Assembly (NCBI RefSeq): GCF_042651785.1
Contig: NZ_JBHSEC010000002.1
Span: forward strand, 248,001-312,000
Source: Chungangia koreensis
GTDB lineage: Bacteria; Bacillota; Bacilli; Bacillales_A; Planococcaceae
Direction: 5' to 3'
DNA: 64,000 nucleotides
Shown here: positions 53,282 to 61,584 of the stretch, in pieces
Layout: each line of letters opens with the position of its first letter
Numbering within the stretch: the stretch's first letter is position 1
Position numbers and translations under genes: made by a program
The notes under the pieces: model-generated
What the model was told of the DNA's origin: nothing
Databases searched by the model: none
The model's input: the letters and a program-made list of their open reading frames with translations, nothing else

Positions 53282-54124
53282 TTACTCAATGCTTCTCCAC
53301 AAATAAAGTGATGCATAGCTCATGAATGGTGTCCATTGTGGGAAGTGGGCAGCCATATCTTCAGCTTTCGGCTTATCATCCAATCTCCAAAGTTTTTTAA
53401 GTGCATTCTGAAGCCCGATATCTGCAATCGGGAACAAATTAGGCCTTCCTAAACCGAAAAGAAGGAAATTCTGCGCAGTCCATGGACCGACGCCCCGGTA
53501 ATGAGTGAGCGTACGGATCACTTCATCGTCATCGAGCAATGAAAGTGAATGGAGGTCAAGCTCTCCTTCTGCGACCGCCTTCGATAATCCAATGACATAT
53601 TCCGCCTTTCGTGTACTGAACTGCATCTCACGGAGGGTTTCTGGCGTTAGCTCCGCTACCCGTTCCGGTTCTGGATAGAACCAAACTCCGTCAACCTGGT
53701 GTCCGAAGGAGTGAACAAACCGCGTAGTTAATGTATGTGCAAATTTGAGATTTAATTGCTGATGGATAATGCTTTTTGCGAGCGAACCATAGAGATTGAA
53801 CTCTCGCACAATCGGCGTCCCTCTATGTTCCTTGAAGATTTCTGCGAGATTAGTTTGTTGGAAGTGGTCATTAATGGGCTCTAAAGAGCGGTTGAAATGG
53901 AAGATTTCCTGAATGTGCTGGAATTCTTCCGGCGAATCTATCCCGTTAATTTCGAATACGGGACTCTCCATAGACCCCTTCCCTTGCACGGTCGCTACCT
54001 TATAGCCAGGCAAAGGAACCCTGACTTCTTTCCTCTCTTTATCAACAGCATGTAAAGGATCCAGCGACAGCCGATCCAACACTCTATCAAAATCGTACGG
54101 GAACGATAACTCAACTCTTTCCAT
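53282..54124 (-). CDS. DNA-3-methyladenine glycosylase (AlkA/YfjP-like)
   Basis: 280 residues. HhH-GPD fold: QLNLKFAHTLTTRFVHSFG, helix-hairpin-helix LTHYRGVGPWTAQNFLLFGLG, and catalytic Asp in FPIADIGLQ. An N-terminal AlkA-type domain precedes it. Removes alkylated bases in base-excision repair. GGGGGAG ribosome site. Last chromosomal gene before the tRNA and the mobile element. Confidence 0.9.
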   Translation of the reverse strand: MERVELSFPYDFDRVLDRLSLDPLHAVDKERKEVRVPLPGYKVATVQGKGSMESPVFEINGIDSPEEFQHIQEIFHFNRSLEPINDHFQQTNLAEIFKEHRGTPIVREFNLYGSLAKSIIHQQLNLKFAHTLTTRFVHSFGHQVDGVWFYPEPERVAELTPETLREMQFSTRKAEYVIGLSKAVAEGELDLHSLSLLDDDEVIRTLTHYRGVGPWTAQNFLLFGLGRPNLFPIADIGLQNALKKLWRLDDKPKAEDMAAHFPQWTPFMSYASLYLWRSIE

Positions 54125-54167
54125 TCTTCTCTCCCCCAGATTCAGCGAACTTTTTTAAATTATAGCA

Positions 54168-54195
54168 TTGACTTTGCACTTATTCTCGATATAAT
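54168..54195 (+). promoter_or_regulatory. tRNA-Val promoter
   Basis: TTGACT (54168-54173), 16-nt spacer, perfect TATAAT (54190-54195), about 20 nt before the tRNA. Confidence 0.85.
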
Positions 54196-54215
54196 AGAAC
54201 TTGTCCCAGATATTC

Positions 54216-54288
54216 GATTCCGTAGCTCAGCTGGGAGAGCGCTACCTTGACAGGGTAGAGGTCGCTGGTTCGAGCCCAGTCGGAATCA
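54216..54288 (+). tRNA. tRNA-Val (GAC)
   Basis: 73-nt cloverleaf: acceptor GATTCCG/CGGAATC, D arm GCTC..GAGC, anticodon stem CTACC/GGTAG with loop TTGACAG (anticodon GAC), T arm GCTGG TTCGAGC CCAGT, discriminator A. CCA is not encoded. It lies at the left end of the prophage-like element, as expected for a tRNA attachment site. Confidence 0.95.
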
Positions 54289-54321
54289 TAAGAAAAACCC
54301 TTGATACACAAGGGTTTGTGG

Positions 54322-54355
54322 AAAGCATTCTTCTTAAATGGAGGGTGCTTTTTTC
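54322..54355 (+). terminator. Terminator after tRNA-Val
   Basis: AAAGCATTCTTC/GGAGGGTGCTTT arms pair fully with G-U wobbles around TTAAAT, followed by TTTTTT. A second small hairpin (ACCCTTG/CAAGGGT, 54298-54317) precedes it. Confidence 0.75.
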
Positions 54356-54359
54356 TATA

Positions 54360-54380
54360 TTGATGTTAATTTGATGTTAA
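54360..54380 (+). repeat. Tandem TTGATGTTAA boxes, possible integrase arm sites
   Basis: TTGATGTTAA occurs twice with 11-bp periodicity, 72 nt past the tRNA 3' end. Closely spaced short direct repeats next to an attachment site commonly bind the N-terminal domain of tyrosine integrases. No integrase gene lies on this side. Confidence 0.45.
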
Positions 54381-54416
54381 AATGTAAGACAAGCCATTGC
54401 AAAAGATGGTAATTGT

Positions 54417-54926
54417 TTAGATAGCTGCTCCTACACCTGCCAACAAATCAATGAAAAGTGGTGACATTTGCACAAGCACATATCCAAGTCCAGCATTCAT
54501 GATCAGTTTGAATCCATTATCTTTCAACCCCACCATAATCATTAATGCTCCACCTGCCAACATTACTCCTGCCACAGGTAATGAAAGAGCAATAATCAAA
54601 TCAACAAGCGGATCGAATGCAGAAATAATTTTCTGTTTTACAGCATCAGAAATCGGACCACTAACAGCAATCATCTGCTCTTCGTAAAAGCCTCCTGGCA
54701 TTACCTGAGTGGTACTTGCATATGATGGACTTGAAAAGTAGGTGCTTGATGAATAACCACTTGCGACGGCGGTTTCAGTAATCAAATTACCTACAATCGG
54801 AATGGAAGCGAGTGCAGCGAGTTTCGTTGTTACTGGCTTCTTTTCTTTTGGTTTCGGTTCATATTTCTCCTTTAGATCATCCAGATAAGACCTTGCCATA
54901 TAATCTTCAATACGGATTGTCGTCAT
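54417..54926 (-). CDS. Putative two-TM conjugation-pilin-like or phage membrane protein
   Basis: 169 residues. A short polar N-terminus, a first weak hydrophobic stretch (about 33-55), then two clear membrane segments (about 105-128 and 140-165) with the sequence ISAFDPLVDLIIALSLPVAGVMLAGGALMIMVG. The hydrophobic pair resembles VirB2/TrbC-type pilins, but the similarity is only in pattern. It is the gene nearest the tRNA. GGGGGAAAA upstream of ATG 54926. Function not established. Confidence 0.6.
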   Translation of the reverse strand: MTTIRIEDYMARSYLDDLKEKYEPKPKEKKPVTTKLAALASIPIVGNLITETAVASGYSSSTYFSSPSYASTTQVMPGGFYEEQMIAVSGPISDAVKQKIISAFDPLVDLIIALSLPVAGVMLAGGALMIMVGLKDNGFKLIMNAGLGYVLVQMSPLFIDLLAGVGAAI

Positions 54927-54939
54927 GTTGTTTTCCCCC

Positions 54940-55080
54940 TTATCGTTTTGCTTGCTTATATGCTTTATAAACAGTCAAACCAATGCCGATACCCTTTGCG
55001 ACTTTATCCATATCCAATTTCCGTTTCTTCCTCTTTGGTGCAGGTCTCTTCTTAGCCTTTTTAATAGCCGTCTTAGCCAT
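54940..55080 (-). CDS. Small basic protein, 46 residues
   Basis: Reading frame beginning MAKTAIKKAKKRPAPKRKKR and continuing with an amphipathic segment up to the TAA at 54940. The first half is almost all K, R, A and P, the second a likely helix. GGAAGGATGGAGAA lies upstream of ATG 55080. Placed between the replication-relaxation and the membrane protein genes with no gaps. Probably nucleic-acid binding or a scaffold; no family recognised. Confidence 0.6.
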   Translation of the reverse strand: MAKTAIKKAKKRPAPKRKKRKLDMDKVAKGIGIGLTVYKAYKQAKR

Positions 55081-55094
55081 TTCTCCATCCTTCC

Positions 55095-55682
55095 TTATCT
55101 AATATCATTCAATGTATAAACACGTCCTGTGAGACCTTCCATAAGCTCTCTGAGGCTTTCTCTACGACTCTCTAACTCTGTTATCCAAATGAGGTTAAAG
55201 GGTTGCCCAGTAAGTTCTTTAATCTTTCTGTACTTCTCAATTTTCTCTTCATTTTTAGCCATTGTTTGAGAACAATCAACTTCCACAATTGCTGGAATGT
55301 TATTCATCATGAACTTTGCATCACAAACAATATAGGTTTCCCCGGCTTTCATCTTGACTTCATTTTTCCATGTCTCCGGACATTTAAGGTAGATGTACAG
55401 TTGATTCCTCAAAATGAAGTGTTTAATATTCGCTGTCTTTCTACGTTCCACATCACTTCTAACTCTTTCCCGACCTTCTTTGTTTAGATAATAGACATGC
55501 TCTACACCTACTGTGAAGGAAGAAAGATATTGAGACATATCTTTCAATATCCTATTTGCATTCCGGACACTTTTTAGATCATGTAGCTGCTGAATCTGTG
55601 AACGAGTTAAATAATCAAGCTTCTTCAAACTCAAGAGAATGCTGTCGATTCGATTTTGTTTTGCTAACGATTGTTTGTTCAT
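55095..55682 (-). CDS. Replication-relaxation family protein
   Basis: About 195 residues. An N-terminal winged-helix part (DYLTRSQIQQLHDLKSVRNANRILKDMSQYLSSF) and a C-terminal endonuclease-like fold (DAKFMMN..PAIVEVDCSQT, IWITE) fit the replication-relaxation family. Found in plasmids, integrative elements and some Bacillus prophages. ATG 55682 is preferred, following AAAGGGTGG. It overlaps the FtsK gene by 68 nt, so the two are tightly coupled. Confidence 0.78.
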   Translation of the reverse strand: MNKQSLAKQNRIDSILLSLKKLDYLTRSQIQQLHDLKSVRNANRILKDMSQYLSSFTVGVEHVYYLNKEGRERVRSDVERRKTANIKHFILRNQLYIYLKCPETWKNEVKMKAGETYIVCDAKFMMNNIPAIVEVDCSQTMAKNEEKIEKYRKIKELTGQPFNLIWITELESRRESLRELMEGLTGRVYTLNDIR

Positions 55683-56886
55683 GTGGACCACCCTTTCTCA
55701 TAAATGGTGCGATTAGGTCACTGATTTCGTCATTTGTCATGTATGGTGTTTGAACGATTATATTTTTATTGAGTTGGTATATGGCGCGCCCTCGAATCTC
55801 CGGAAGATCCTCAGCCCCTCCTTCGTCCAGAACTGCCCTTGATTGAATGTTAGTTTTAAGTTTGAAGCACACTCTTGCTCCGATGTTTGGTCTAACCTGT
55901 GAAGGTATGGTTTCGTTTGTCGGATATTGAGTACAGTAGATTAGGTGATAACCTGCTCCCCTTCCCCTTCGAGCAATATCTGCCACAATGTCCATGCAAA
56001 TACCATCCTGTGCCATATCAGCAGCTTCATCTACAATGATGAAGTGTCGGTCCTTTATGCCCGCTTCCCTTGTATCCTCGAAACCACTTTCAACTATCTT
56101 TTCAAGCATGGTATTCATATTCTGTTGGACTGTTTGAAGGATTTGGCGGGCCTCTACAGGGTTTCTACCGTAGTATTCGACCTGTTGCATATTAGAGAAC
56201 CTTTGGAACGCTGTACCGCCCTTTAAATCGATTAAGGATAGATGTACATAGTTCGGCTGTTGGGTGATAAGAGAAGTAACAAGCATCTTCAGATATTGTG
56301 ATTTTCCGAAGCCTGTCGTCCCTGCTACGATGATGTGAGGTGTTTTAGCGAAGTCATGATAGATAAATCCTTTACGGTTCTCTCCAACCGGCACACGCCA
56401 TCCAGTGGAGAAATATGAGTCATTCCATTGTAGGTAATCCGATAATGGTTCATTGTACACTCGAATTTTTAACATGCCGTCAAAGTCGATATCAATTTCT
56501 TTCTTGCTCTTTTTTGGCTCAATCATTTGCTTAATCTGTGGAAATACATTTTCATTCCACCTGATGTTCTTTAGATCGGATGGATTAAACTCCAAATACT
56601 CATGTCGAACATTCAAACCATCCTCCAATACATGCTTAGCTTCTTGTACCTGTTTGGAAGACATACCAAGTGGTAATTGGTAAACGTATTCCGTTCCTCC
56701 CTCCACAGTTCGTTTCTTCTGTAGACGGATCGTTTTTGTCTTTCCTTGTTCCTTCACCATCATTCCTGTGTTAGCGAAAATCCGTTGAATCTTTTCGGCA
56801 TCGTTTGTTGCTGGTCCGTTTTGTTTTAAATAAGCCCATCCTGCAATTCCGGCCATTACAATTGTTGAGCCGACTTCAAGAATCAT
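55615..56886 (-). CDS. FtsK/SpoIIIE-type DNA translocase
   Basis: 423 residues. One N-terminal membrane segment (about 7-23), then an ATPase with Walker A VAGTTGFGKSQYL and Walker B HFIIVDEAADMA, typical of TcpA/ConQ-type or phage FtsK-like coupling proteins; the short length lacks FtsK's gamma domain. It may move element DNA during transfer or help excised DNA. AAGGGGAAG ribosome site. Partner of the overlapping replication-relaxation gene. Confidence 0.85.
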   Translation of the reverse strand: MILEVGSTIVMAGIAGWAYLKQNGPATNDAEKIQRIFANTGMMVKEQGKTKTIRLQKKRTVEGGTEYVYQLPLGMSSKQVQEAKHVLEDGLNVRHEYLEFNPSDLKNIRWNENVFPQIKQMIEPKKSKKEIDIDFDGMLKIRVYNEPLSDYLQWNDSYFSTGWRVPVGENRKGFIYHDFAKTPHIIVAGTTGFGKSQYLKMLVTSLITQQPNYVHLSLIDLKGGTAFQRFSNMQQVEYYGRNPVEARQILQTVQQNMNTMLEKIVESGFEDTREAGIKDRHFIIVDEAADMAQDGICMDIVADIARRGRGAGYHLIYCTQYPTNETIPSQVRPNIGARVCFKLKTNIQSRAVLDEGGAEDLPEIRGRAIYQLNKNIIVQTPYMTNDEISDLIAPFMRKGGPHEQTIVSKTKSNRQHSLEFEEA

Positions 56887-57197
56887 TCATCTTCCCCTTC
56901 CCTATCGATTTATTATTTTTTATTTTTTTATTTTGAAAAAGAAAAATTAAAAACATCTCCTATCAAATTTCAAAGCGATTTAGTTACCACACAACGCCAC
57001 CTTCCTTTAGGTATTTATGGAATAAATAGTTGCTCATAAGAGGAATGTACCTGACAGCTAATCCACGACTGTTTACAGCGGTTTTTTAGTTGTTCCTGGT
57101 CTTCTTCCAAGTAGGTATATACTCAGGTATATTCTAAGTGAGGTAGTCTTATGACAATAAAAAAACAAAAAAAAGGAGGACAAAGCCCCCTTTTTCA
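56887..57197. other. Intergenic region with 12-bp tandem repeat
   Basis: AT-rich and gene-free. A tandem AGGTATATACTC AGGTATATTCTA occurs at 57113-57136, followed by a related AGTGAGGTAG. It could be a protein-binding or replication site; nothing else recognisable. A terminator lies at its right edge. Confidence 0.5.
57165..57195 (-). terminator. Terminator after Ntn-hydrolase-like gene
   Basis: Minus strand AAAAAGGGGG CTTTGT CCTCCTTTTTTTT, a stem with one G-U pair, directly past the stop at 57198. Confidence 0.75.
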
Positions 57198-57941
57198 TCA
57201 CTTTACATCTTCAGTTAGTCCTAATTGTTCATAAAAATCTTTTGTCTCCACAGTGGGGGTAATGTATCTAATTTCATTTCCATCCCTATAGAGAAGGTGA
57301 AAACTGCAATCTGATGATACTCCTTTATGAATTGAACTAAGGTAAGCATGAACAGTAGCAAGACGACTCATAAAATTCTCCACTGTCTGTTCCTCTTTTG
57401 CCAAGGAAAGTACCTTATAATAGTTTGCCCTGTCGTTCTCTGGATCCGGACTTTGAAGAATTAAAGGGTATCCCTCTCCTAATGACGCTGCTATTATGTC
57501 TACATTCCAAGTAAGCTGGTTATAATCAACCATTCCAGTTAAGCCATTTTGGAAGAAACCAAACAAATTACAAGTGAAGGCTCTGCCTTTTATAAATCGG
57601 ATGATATCTTGTTCTTCCTCAGTTAATCCTTTTACAAGACCATTCTTTAATTCGTAAATTAGTATTTGTAGTCTATTCGCACAATCCTCCAAATCACTTT
57701 CCGGATAGATACGTTTAGCCATTTCTTTTTTAATGAGATCCCCTGCAAGCAAATAGCCAGTTGTAGAGATTAAAACCTTATTAGTTAGCCTAAATACTTT
57801 TTCGTGTTTTAACCCGGTTTCCTGAATGCTATCTTGAATCGGTTCAAATGTTTCTGGTTCATAATATTGATATGTTACTTTCGAGTCATTAGAGACCAAA
57901 ACAAACTCATCTCTGTATGCCATTCCAATGACTAAGCTCAT
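57198..57941 (-). CDS. Proteasome-fold Ntn-hydrolase-like phage protein
   Basis: 247 residues. The N-terminus M-SLVIGMAYRDEFVLVSNDSKV matches the first strands of proteasome/HslV beta subunits (T-T-I-V-G-x-x-x-D-G-V-V-L-x-A-D). If Met1 is removed, Ser takes the nucleophile position, Asp in NDS the Asp17 position, and Lys in HEKVFRL the Lys33 position; LISTTGYLLAGDLI resembles the following strands and helix. Length also fits. This is an inference from pattern; no search was run. The ATGA overlap with the tape measure stop implies translational coupling. Confidence 0.6.
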   Translation of the reverse strand: MSLVIGMAYRDEFVLVSNDSKVTYQYYEPETFEPIQDSIQETGLKHEKVFRLTNKVLISTTGYLLAGDLIKKEMAKRIYPESDLEDCANRLQILIYELKNGLVKGLTEEEQDIIRFIKGRAFTCNLFGFFQNGLTGMVDYNQLTWNVDIIAASLGEGYPLILQSPDPENDRANYYKVLSLAKEEQTVENFMSRLATVHAYLSSIHKGVSSDCSFHLLYRDGNEIRYITPTVETKDFYEQLGLTEDVK

Positions 57942-60829
57942 AACTCTTCACCTAACATTACTATTCCACCTGGCACTGTTTTTGTAGGGACTGCAAACGC
58001 ATCTATGTCTTGAGGTCCGTTCATGTTGTTGTAACGAATGCTTACTGTTTTTGTTATCGGTCGTCTAAGTTCTTCATTCATCCTATCCACGAAGCCATTA
58101 GGTTTTTCTTGATAATTAATGTCTTTGAATATCTCTTCCCCGGCAATATCATTAATTAATCTAAGTTCGTCCTGTGCATTTTCCAGTTTTCCAATTTGCG
58201 TATCGATCTTTTCATTCTGGTTCTGATATTCAGCAGTATTGATTTGTCCGGATGATAACAATTCACTAAGTTTTGTTTTCTGTAATTCTAATTTCTCAAG
58301 TTCTTCGCTAAGTTGTTCTCCACCTTTACCTTTTTCAGCATTGATGCCGACCTGTGCAAGAATGATTTCCTCATACTTGAATTGAGCTTGTTCTAACTTA
58401 GCCAACTCTTGATCTATTGTCTTATTGATCTCCATCCGCTTATCTTGTTGTTTTCCGTAAGTGACAATCAACTCTTCAGCTCTTAGCTTCTGATTGCTCT
58501 TTTCCATCAAGATATCTTGCTCTCTACGAATCTTGCTATCTAACTGGATTAATTCTTCAGCATTTGCACCGTGCTTTTGCTTTTCTAAGTCGAGAATGTT
58601 AGCTTCATGCTTTCCAATCTCATACTTAAGTTGTTCTGTAAGTTGATTTTGTTCTGTAATCTGCTTCTCTTTTTCTATTATTTGTGAGTTTAGTTCATTT
58701 TGCTTCTGTTTAAGTCTGTTTTCCTGTTCCAGTCCCTTAATCAAAGTCTCTCGTGCTGAGTTTTCAAGTTCTTTGGCTTTCTCAACATTTAATTCTTTAA
58801 GTGCCTGTGTATTAGTTGCATAAGCCTCACCATGAGAACTAATGGCTTTCACAGTGTCGGGAGCCTTATCAATTACTTTCTGATTGAGTTCCAAGAATTC
58901 ATCCATCTGCTCATTGGTCAAAGTAGATTTTTGAAGAAGTCTATCCTGTTCATCTTTTAATGCAGCCACTTTCTCTGGTGCCTTGGTCTGAGCAAGTTCC
59001 CTTTGAATATCTAAGTATCTTAACATCTGGTCATTGCTTAATTGATTCTTAGATTTTAAAGAATCGAAGCTTTCAATGAGTTTGTCATTTTCCTCGATTT
59101 CCTTCTGCTTCGTCTCTAAAACTTCCAAATTGATTTCGTTTGCTTCCTTGTATGCAGTAACTCCTGCACCTACTGCCACAGTTAGGGCTCCTACACCAGC
59201 CACAGTTAACCCTACAGGACCAGTTAAAGCCGTTAATGTTCCTGCAAGTCCTCCATTACCTAAGACACCTATTAATGGTCCTGCTGATTTCATAATGGCT
59301 CCTAAACCACTTGCCATATGACCGCCTGCTAAAACTGCTGGACCGATTGCCGCCGCTAACCCTGCAAACTTTACAATGTTCTGTTGTGTTTCAGGCTCTA
59401 AATCTTGGAACCTTCCTGTGAGGTCTTTAAGTACAGTAGTCGCTTCTTTTAAAAACGGAAGCAATGCAACCTGTACCGCATCCCCTACTTCACCCATAGC
59501 AAGCTTAGCGTTATTCAAAGCAATCTTCGCTTCATCGATTGGATCCACAGTATCTTCAAAAGTACGTTTTACAGTTCCAGTAGCCTTTTCTCCTGCATCG
59601 GCAAAGTCCCCAAGGTTTATGGTACCTCTCTTGATGGCATCAACCATTCTGACAGCGCCTTTAGTGCCGAATACTTCAGTAGCTACATTCAAAGCTTCTG
59701 TTTCATCTTTAGCACCTTCAATCGCCTTCATAGTGTCTTTTAGACCTTTTTCCATCGTCTTACCGTCTTTAGCAAATACCACTTGCGCCCTGCTTAGACT
59801 GGATAGTGCTGCAGAAGAATCAACCCCGGCTTTTTCAAAGCTACCGATTAATGCCGTACCTTGTGCGAATGACAAACCTAATGCTTTAATCTGTGGAGCA
59901 CCTTCAACAGCTTTATCGAATAGGAAGTCCACGGATTGACCTGTATCTTGCGCTGTTTTTGTTACGGCATCTAATACTTGTCCTAAGTCCTTATTCGCCA
60001 TGCCATAGGCTTGAATAGCTTGTTTGGCTTTGATGGATGATTGGGTAACATCTGAACCGTTAATGTCGGAAAACTGAAGCATCAGTTGTGAGTTATCTTC
60101 TAATTCCTTACCAAGAAAGCCGAACTGTGTATTCACTTCACCGATTGCTTCACCAACTTGCGCTAAATCGTTAGGCACTCTACTTGCAACCGTTTGAAAG
60201 TTTTTCTCCAATCCGTCAATTGCGTCTCCAGTTGCTCCGGTCTTTGTGATAATGGTGTCCATTGCTTCATCCACTTCACCAAAAGCCGCTAAACCTGCTG
60301 CGCCTACAGCTAAAATTGGAGCCGTTAAACCAGCTGAAAGTCCAGTACCTACAGTTTTAGCTTTATCACCGAAAGCCTGAAGCTTATCTCCATTCTTGTC
60401 CATCGACTTACTTAATCGATCCCACGCACTTTCAGTTTTATTCGCTTCAACTTCTTGAAGTTTCAATGCTGCAGTAACATCTTTTAATTCGGTTTCAGTT
60501 CGGGCATATTCTGCTTGTGCTTTATTTAATTTGATTGCTAAGTTTTCAGCTGCTGCTGAATTCGCTCCTTGTTCCTCCACAGCTTTCTGATAGGCTTCAT
60601 TCAGTTTTCTTACTTTTACATCTTGAGACTCAAGTAGTGTGGATAACGTTTTTTGCTTAGTACCAAGTCCATCTAACGAGTTTCCCCAGTCTTTACCTTT
60701 CGCCCGGACAATCGCCATTTCTTGACCTAATGCTTTGACGTTTCTGTCCACACTTGCTAAAGACTGTTCAAAATTTGCTGAATCAAGAGATAGACCAACT
60801 CTTAAACTGCCTACTTCGTTTTCTGCCAT
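57938..60829 (-). CDS. Phage tail tape measure protein
   Basis: About 963 residues. N-terminal coiled coils (about 20-130), the tape-measure-specific region (EVDEAMDTIITKTGATGDAIDGLEKNFQTVASRVP ... DVTQSSIKAKQAIQAYGMANKDL), hydrophobic segments (about 485-565), and long coiled coils (about 570-890). Sets tail length in siphophages or myophages and enters the host cell. ATG 60829 with GGTGGGA upstream is preferred over ATG 60841, which sits on its ribosome site. Usual neighbours (distal tail, tail lysin) are absent downstream. Confidence 0.92.
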   Translation of the reverse strand: MAENEVGSLRVGLSLDSANFEQSLASVDRNVKALGQEMAIVRAKGKDWGNSLDGLGTKQKTLSTLLESQDVKVRKLNEAYQKAVEEQGANSAAAENLAIKLNKAQAEYARTETELKDVTAALKLQEVEANKTESAWDRLSKSMDKNGDKLQAFGDKAKTVGTGLSAGLTAPILAVGAAGLAAFGEVDEAMDTIITKTGATGDAIDGLEKNFQTVASRVPNDLAQVGEAIGEVNTQFGFLGKELEDNSQLMLQFSDINGSDVTQSSIKAKQAIQAYGMANKDLGQVLDAVTKTAQDTGQSVDFLFDKAVEGAPQIKALGLSFAQGTALIGSFEKAGVDSSAALSSLSRAQVVFAKDGKTMEKGLKDTMKAIEGAKDETEALNVATEVFGTKGAVRMVDAIKRGTINLGDFADAGEKATGTVKRTFEDTVDPIDEAKIALNNAKLAMGEVGDAVQVALLPFLKEATTVLKDLTGRFQDLEPETQQNIVKFAGLAAAIGPAVLAGGHMASGLGAIMKSAGPLIGVLGNGGLAGTLTALTGPVGLTVAGVGALTVAVGAGVTAYKEANEINLEVLETKQKEIEENDKLIESFDSLKSKNQLSNDQMLRYLDIQRELAQTKAPEKVAALKDEQDRLLQKSTLTNEQMDEFLELNQKVIDKAPDTVKAISSHGEAYATNTQALKELNVEKAKELENSARETLIKGLEQENRLKQKQNELNSQIIEKEKQITEQNQLTEQLKYEIGKHEANILDLEKQKHGANAEELIQLDSKIRREQDILMEKSNQKLRAEELIVTYGKQQDKRMEINKTIDQELAKLEQAQFKYEEIILAQVGINAEKGKGGEQLSEELEKLELQKTKLSELLSSGQINTAEYQNQNEKIDTQIGKLENAQDELRLINDIAGEEIFKDINYQEKPNGFVDRMNEELRRPITKTVSIRYNNMNGPQDIDAFAVPTKTVPGGIVMLGEEL

Positions 60830-60886
60830 CTTTCCCACCATCCTTTTTTTATAAAGAAAGGCCGTATTTAAACGGCCATCTCCTTT

Positions 60887-61102
60887 TTACACGTTAAGTA
60901 ATGCTCTGGTAATATTACTCTTCGTTTGTTTGGCATTTATGGAGTTTACTTTTTTGTTGTATCCCTCCATTAGCCTGTTTTGATATTCTCTTTTGACTTT
61001 GCTTATAATTTCCTCTGGAATAACACCATAAGCTCCTCTAATGTCATATCCATTCTTTAACATTGTCCTGAGTACTTCCTGCTGAATGACTGACTTATCC
61101 AT
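60887..61102 (-). CDS. Small phage protein upstream of tape measure
   Basis: 71 residues, mostly helical and basic. No family recognised; the position before the tape measure gene suggests a tail-assembly role. ATG 61102 follows AAAGGGGGTGAGG. A GTG 9 nt upstream is in frame but lies on the ribosome site. Confidence 0.6.
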   Translation of the reverse strand: MDKSVIQQEVLRTMLKNGYDIRGAYGVIPEEIISKVKREYQNRLMEGYNKKVNSINAKQTKSNITRALLNV

Positions 61103-61116
61103 AATCCTCACCCCCT

Positions 61117-61584
61117 TTAAGCTTCATTAATTCCCATCAAGTCAGGTAAATCATCAAAAGTTAATTTTTTCGGTTGTTCAATATCCACACGTTCACCAAC
61201 AATAATTTCAAAATCCTTACCTTCTATCAGGAATGCACCGTAGGTTTTTACATTCTTTGCTAACTGTCTAAAAGCATCAATCCCATTGTTACCTAACGCT
61301 TCACGTGCCAAAGCTTTTACGATGCCAATTCGTGTACCTTCTGTTTCCTTTGGATCGTTGTAATGGAAATCAATCTTACCTGATACTGTCTTCATATTTT
61401 CATCGTTAACCAATGCCAAGTCTTGTTGAGTGACAGGACGTACAGGTCCTCTTTTAAACTTATCCCTAAAATGAACTGCTAACATTTCTCTGGCGAAATC
61501 GGATTTTAATTCCACGCTGTATGGATAATAAAACAAAGGAGTACGATTCTCTATCTTTGCCACTTCTAATTCATAATGGTTCAT
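61117..61584 (-). CDS. Phage protein of unknown function, possible tail assembly chaperone
   Basis: 155 residues, mixed fold, with a C-terminal acidic tail (LTFDDLPDLMG). Position two genes before the tape measure is where tail assembly chaperones sit, but I recognise no domain. Overlaps the preceding stop as TAATG; AGGAGG is in the upstream gene end. Confidence 0.6.
   Translation of the reverse strand: MNHYELEVAKIENRTPLFYYPYSVELKSDFAREMLAVHFRDKFKRGPVRPVTQQDLALVNDENMKTVSGKIDFHYNDPKETEGTRIGIVKALAREALGNNGIDAFRQLAKNVKTYGAFLIEGKDFEIIVGERVDIEQPKKLTFDDLPDLMGINEA

Noticed and set aside
54417..55080. Toxin-antitoxin pair at the tRNA end
   Set aside because: The small basic protein and the membrane protein have no toxin or antitoxin motif, and the gene order does not fit known pairs.
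61060..61150. Programmed frameshift joining the 155-residue and 71-residue phage proteins (as in tail chaperones)
   Set aside because: The AAAAAAT run near the end is not in a proper slippery frame, and the -1 frame soon stops; the downstream gene has its own strong ribosome site.
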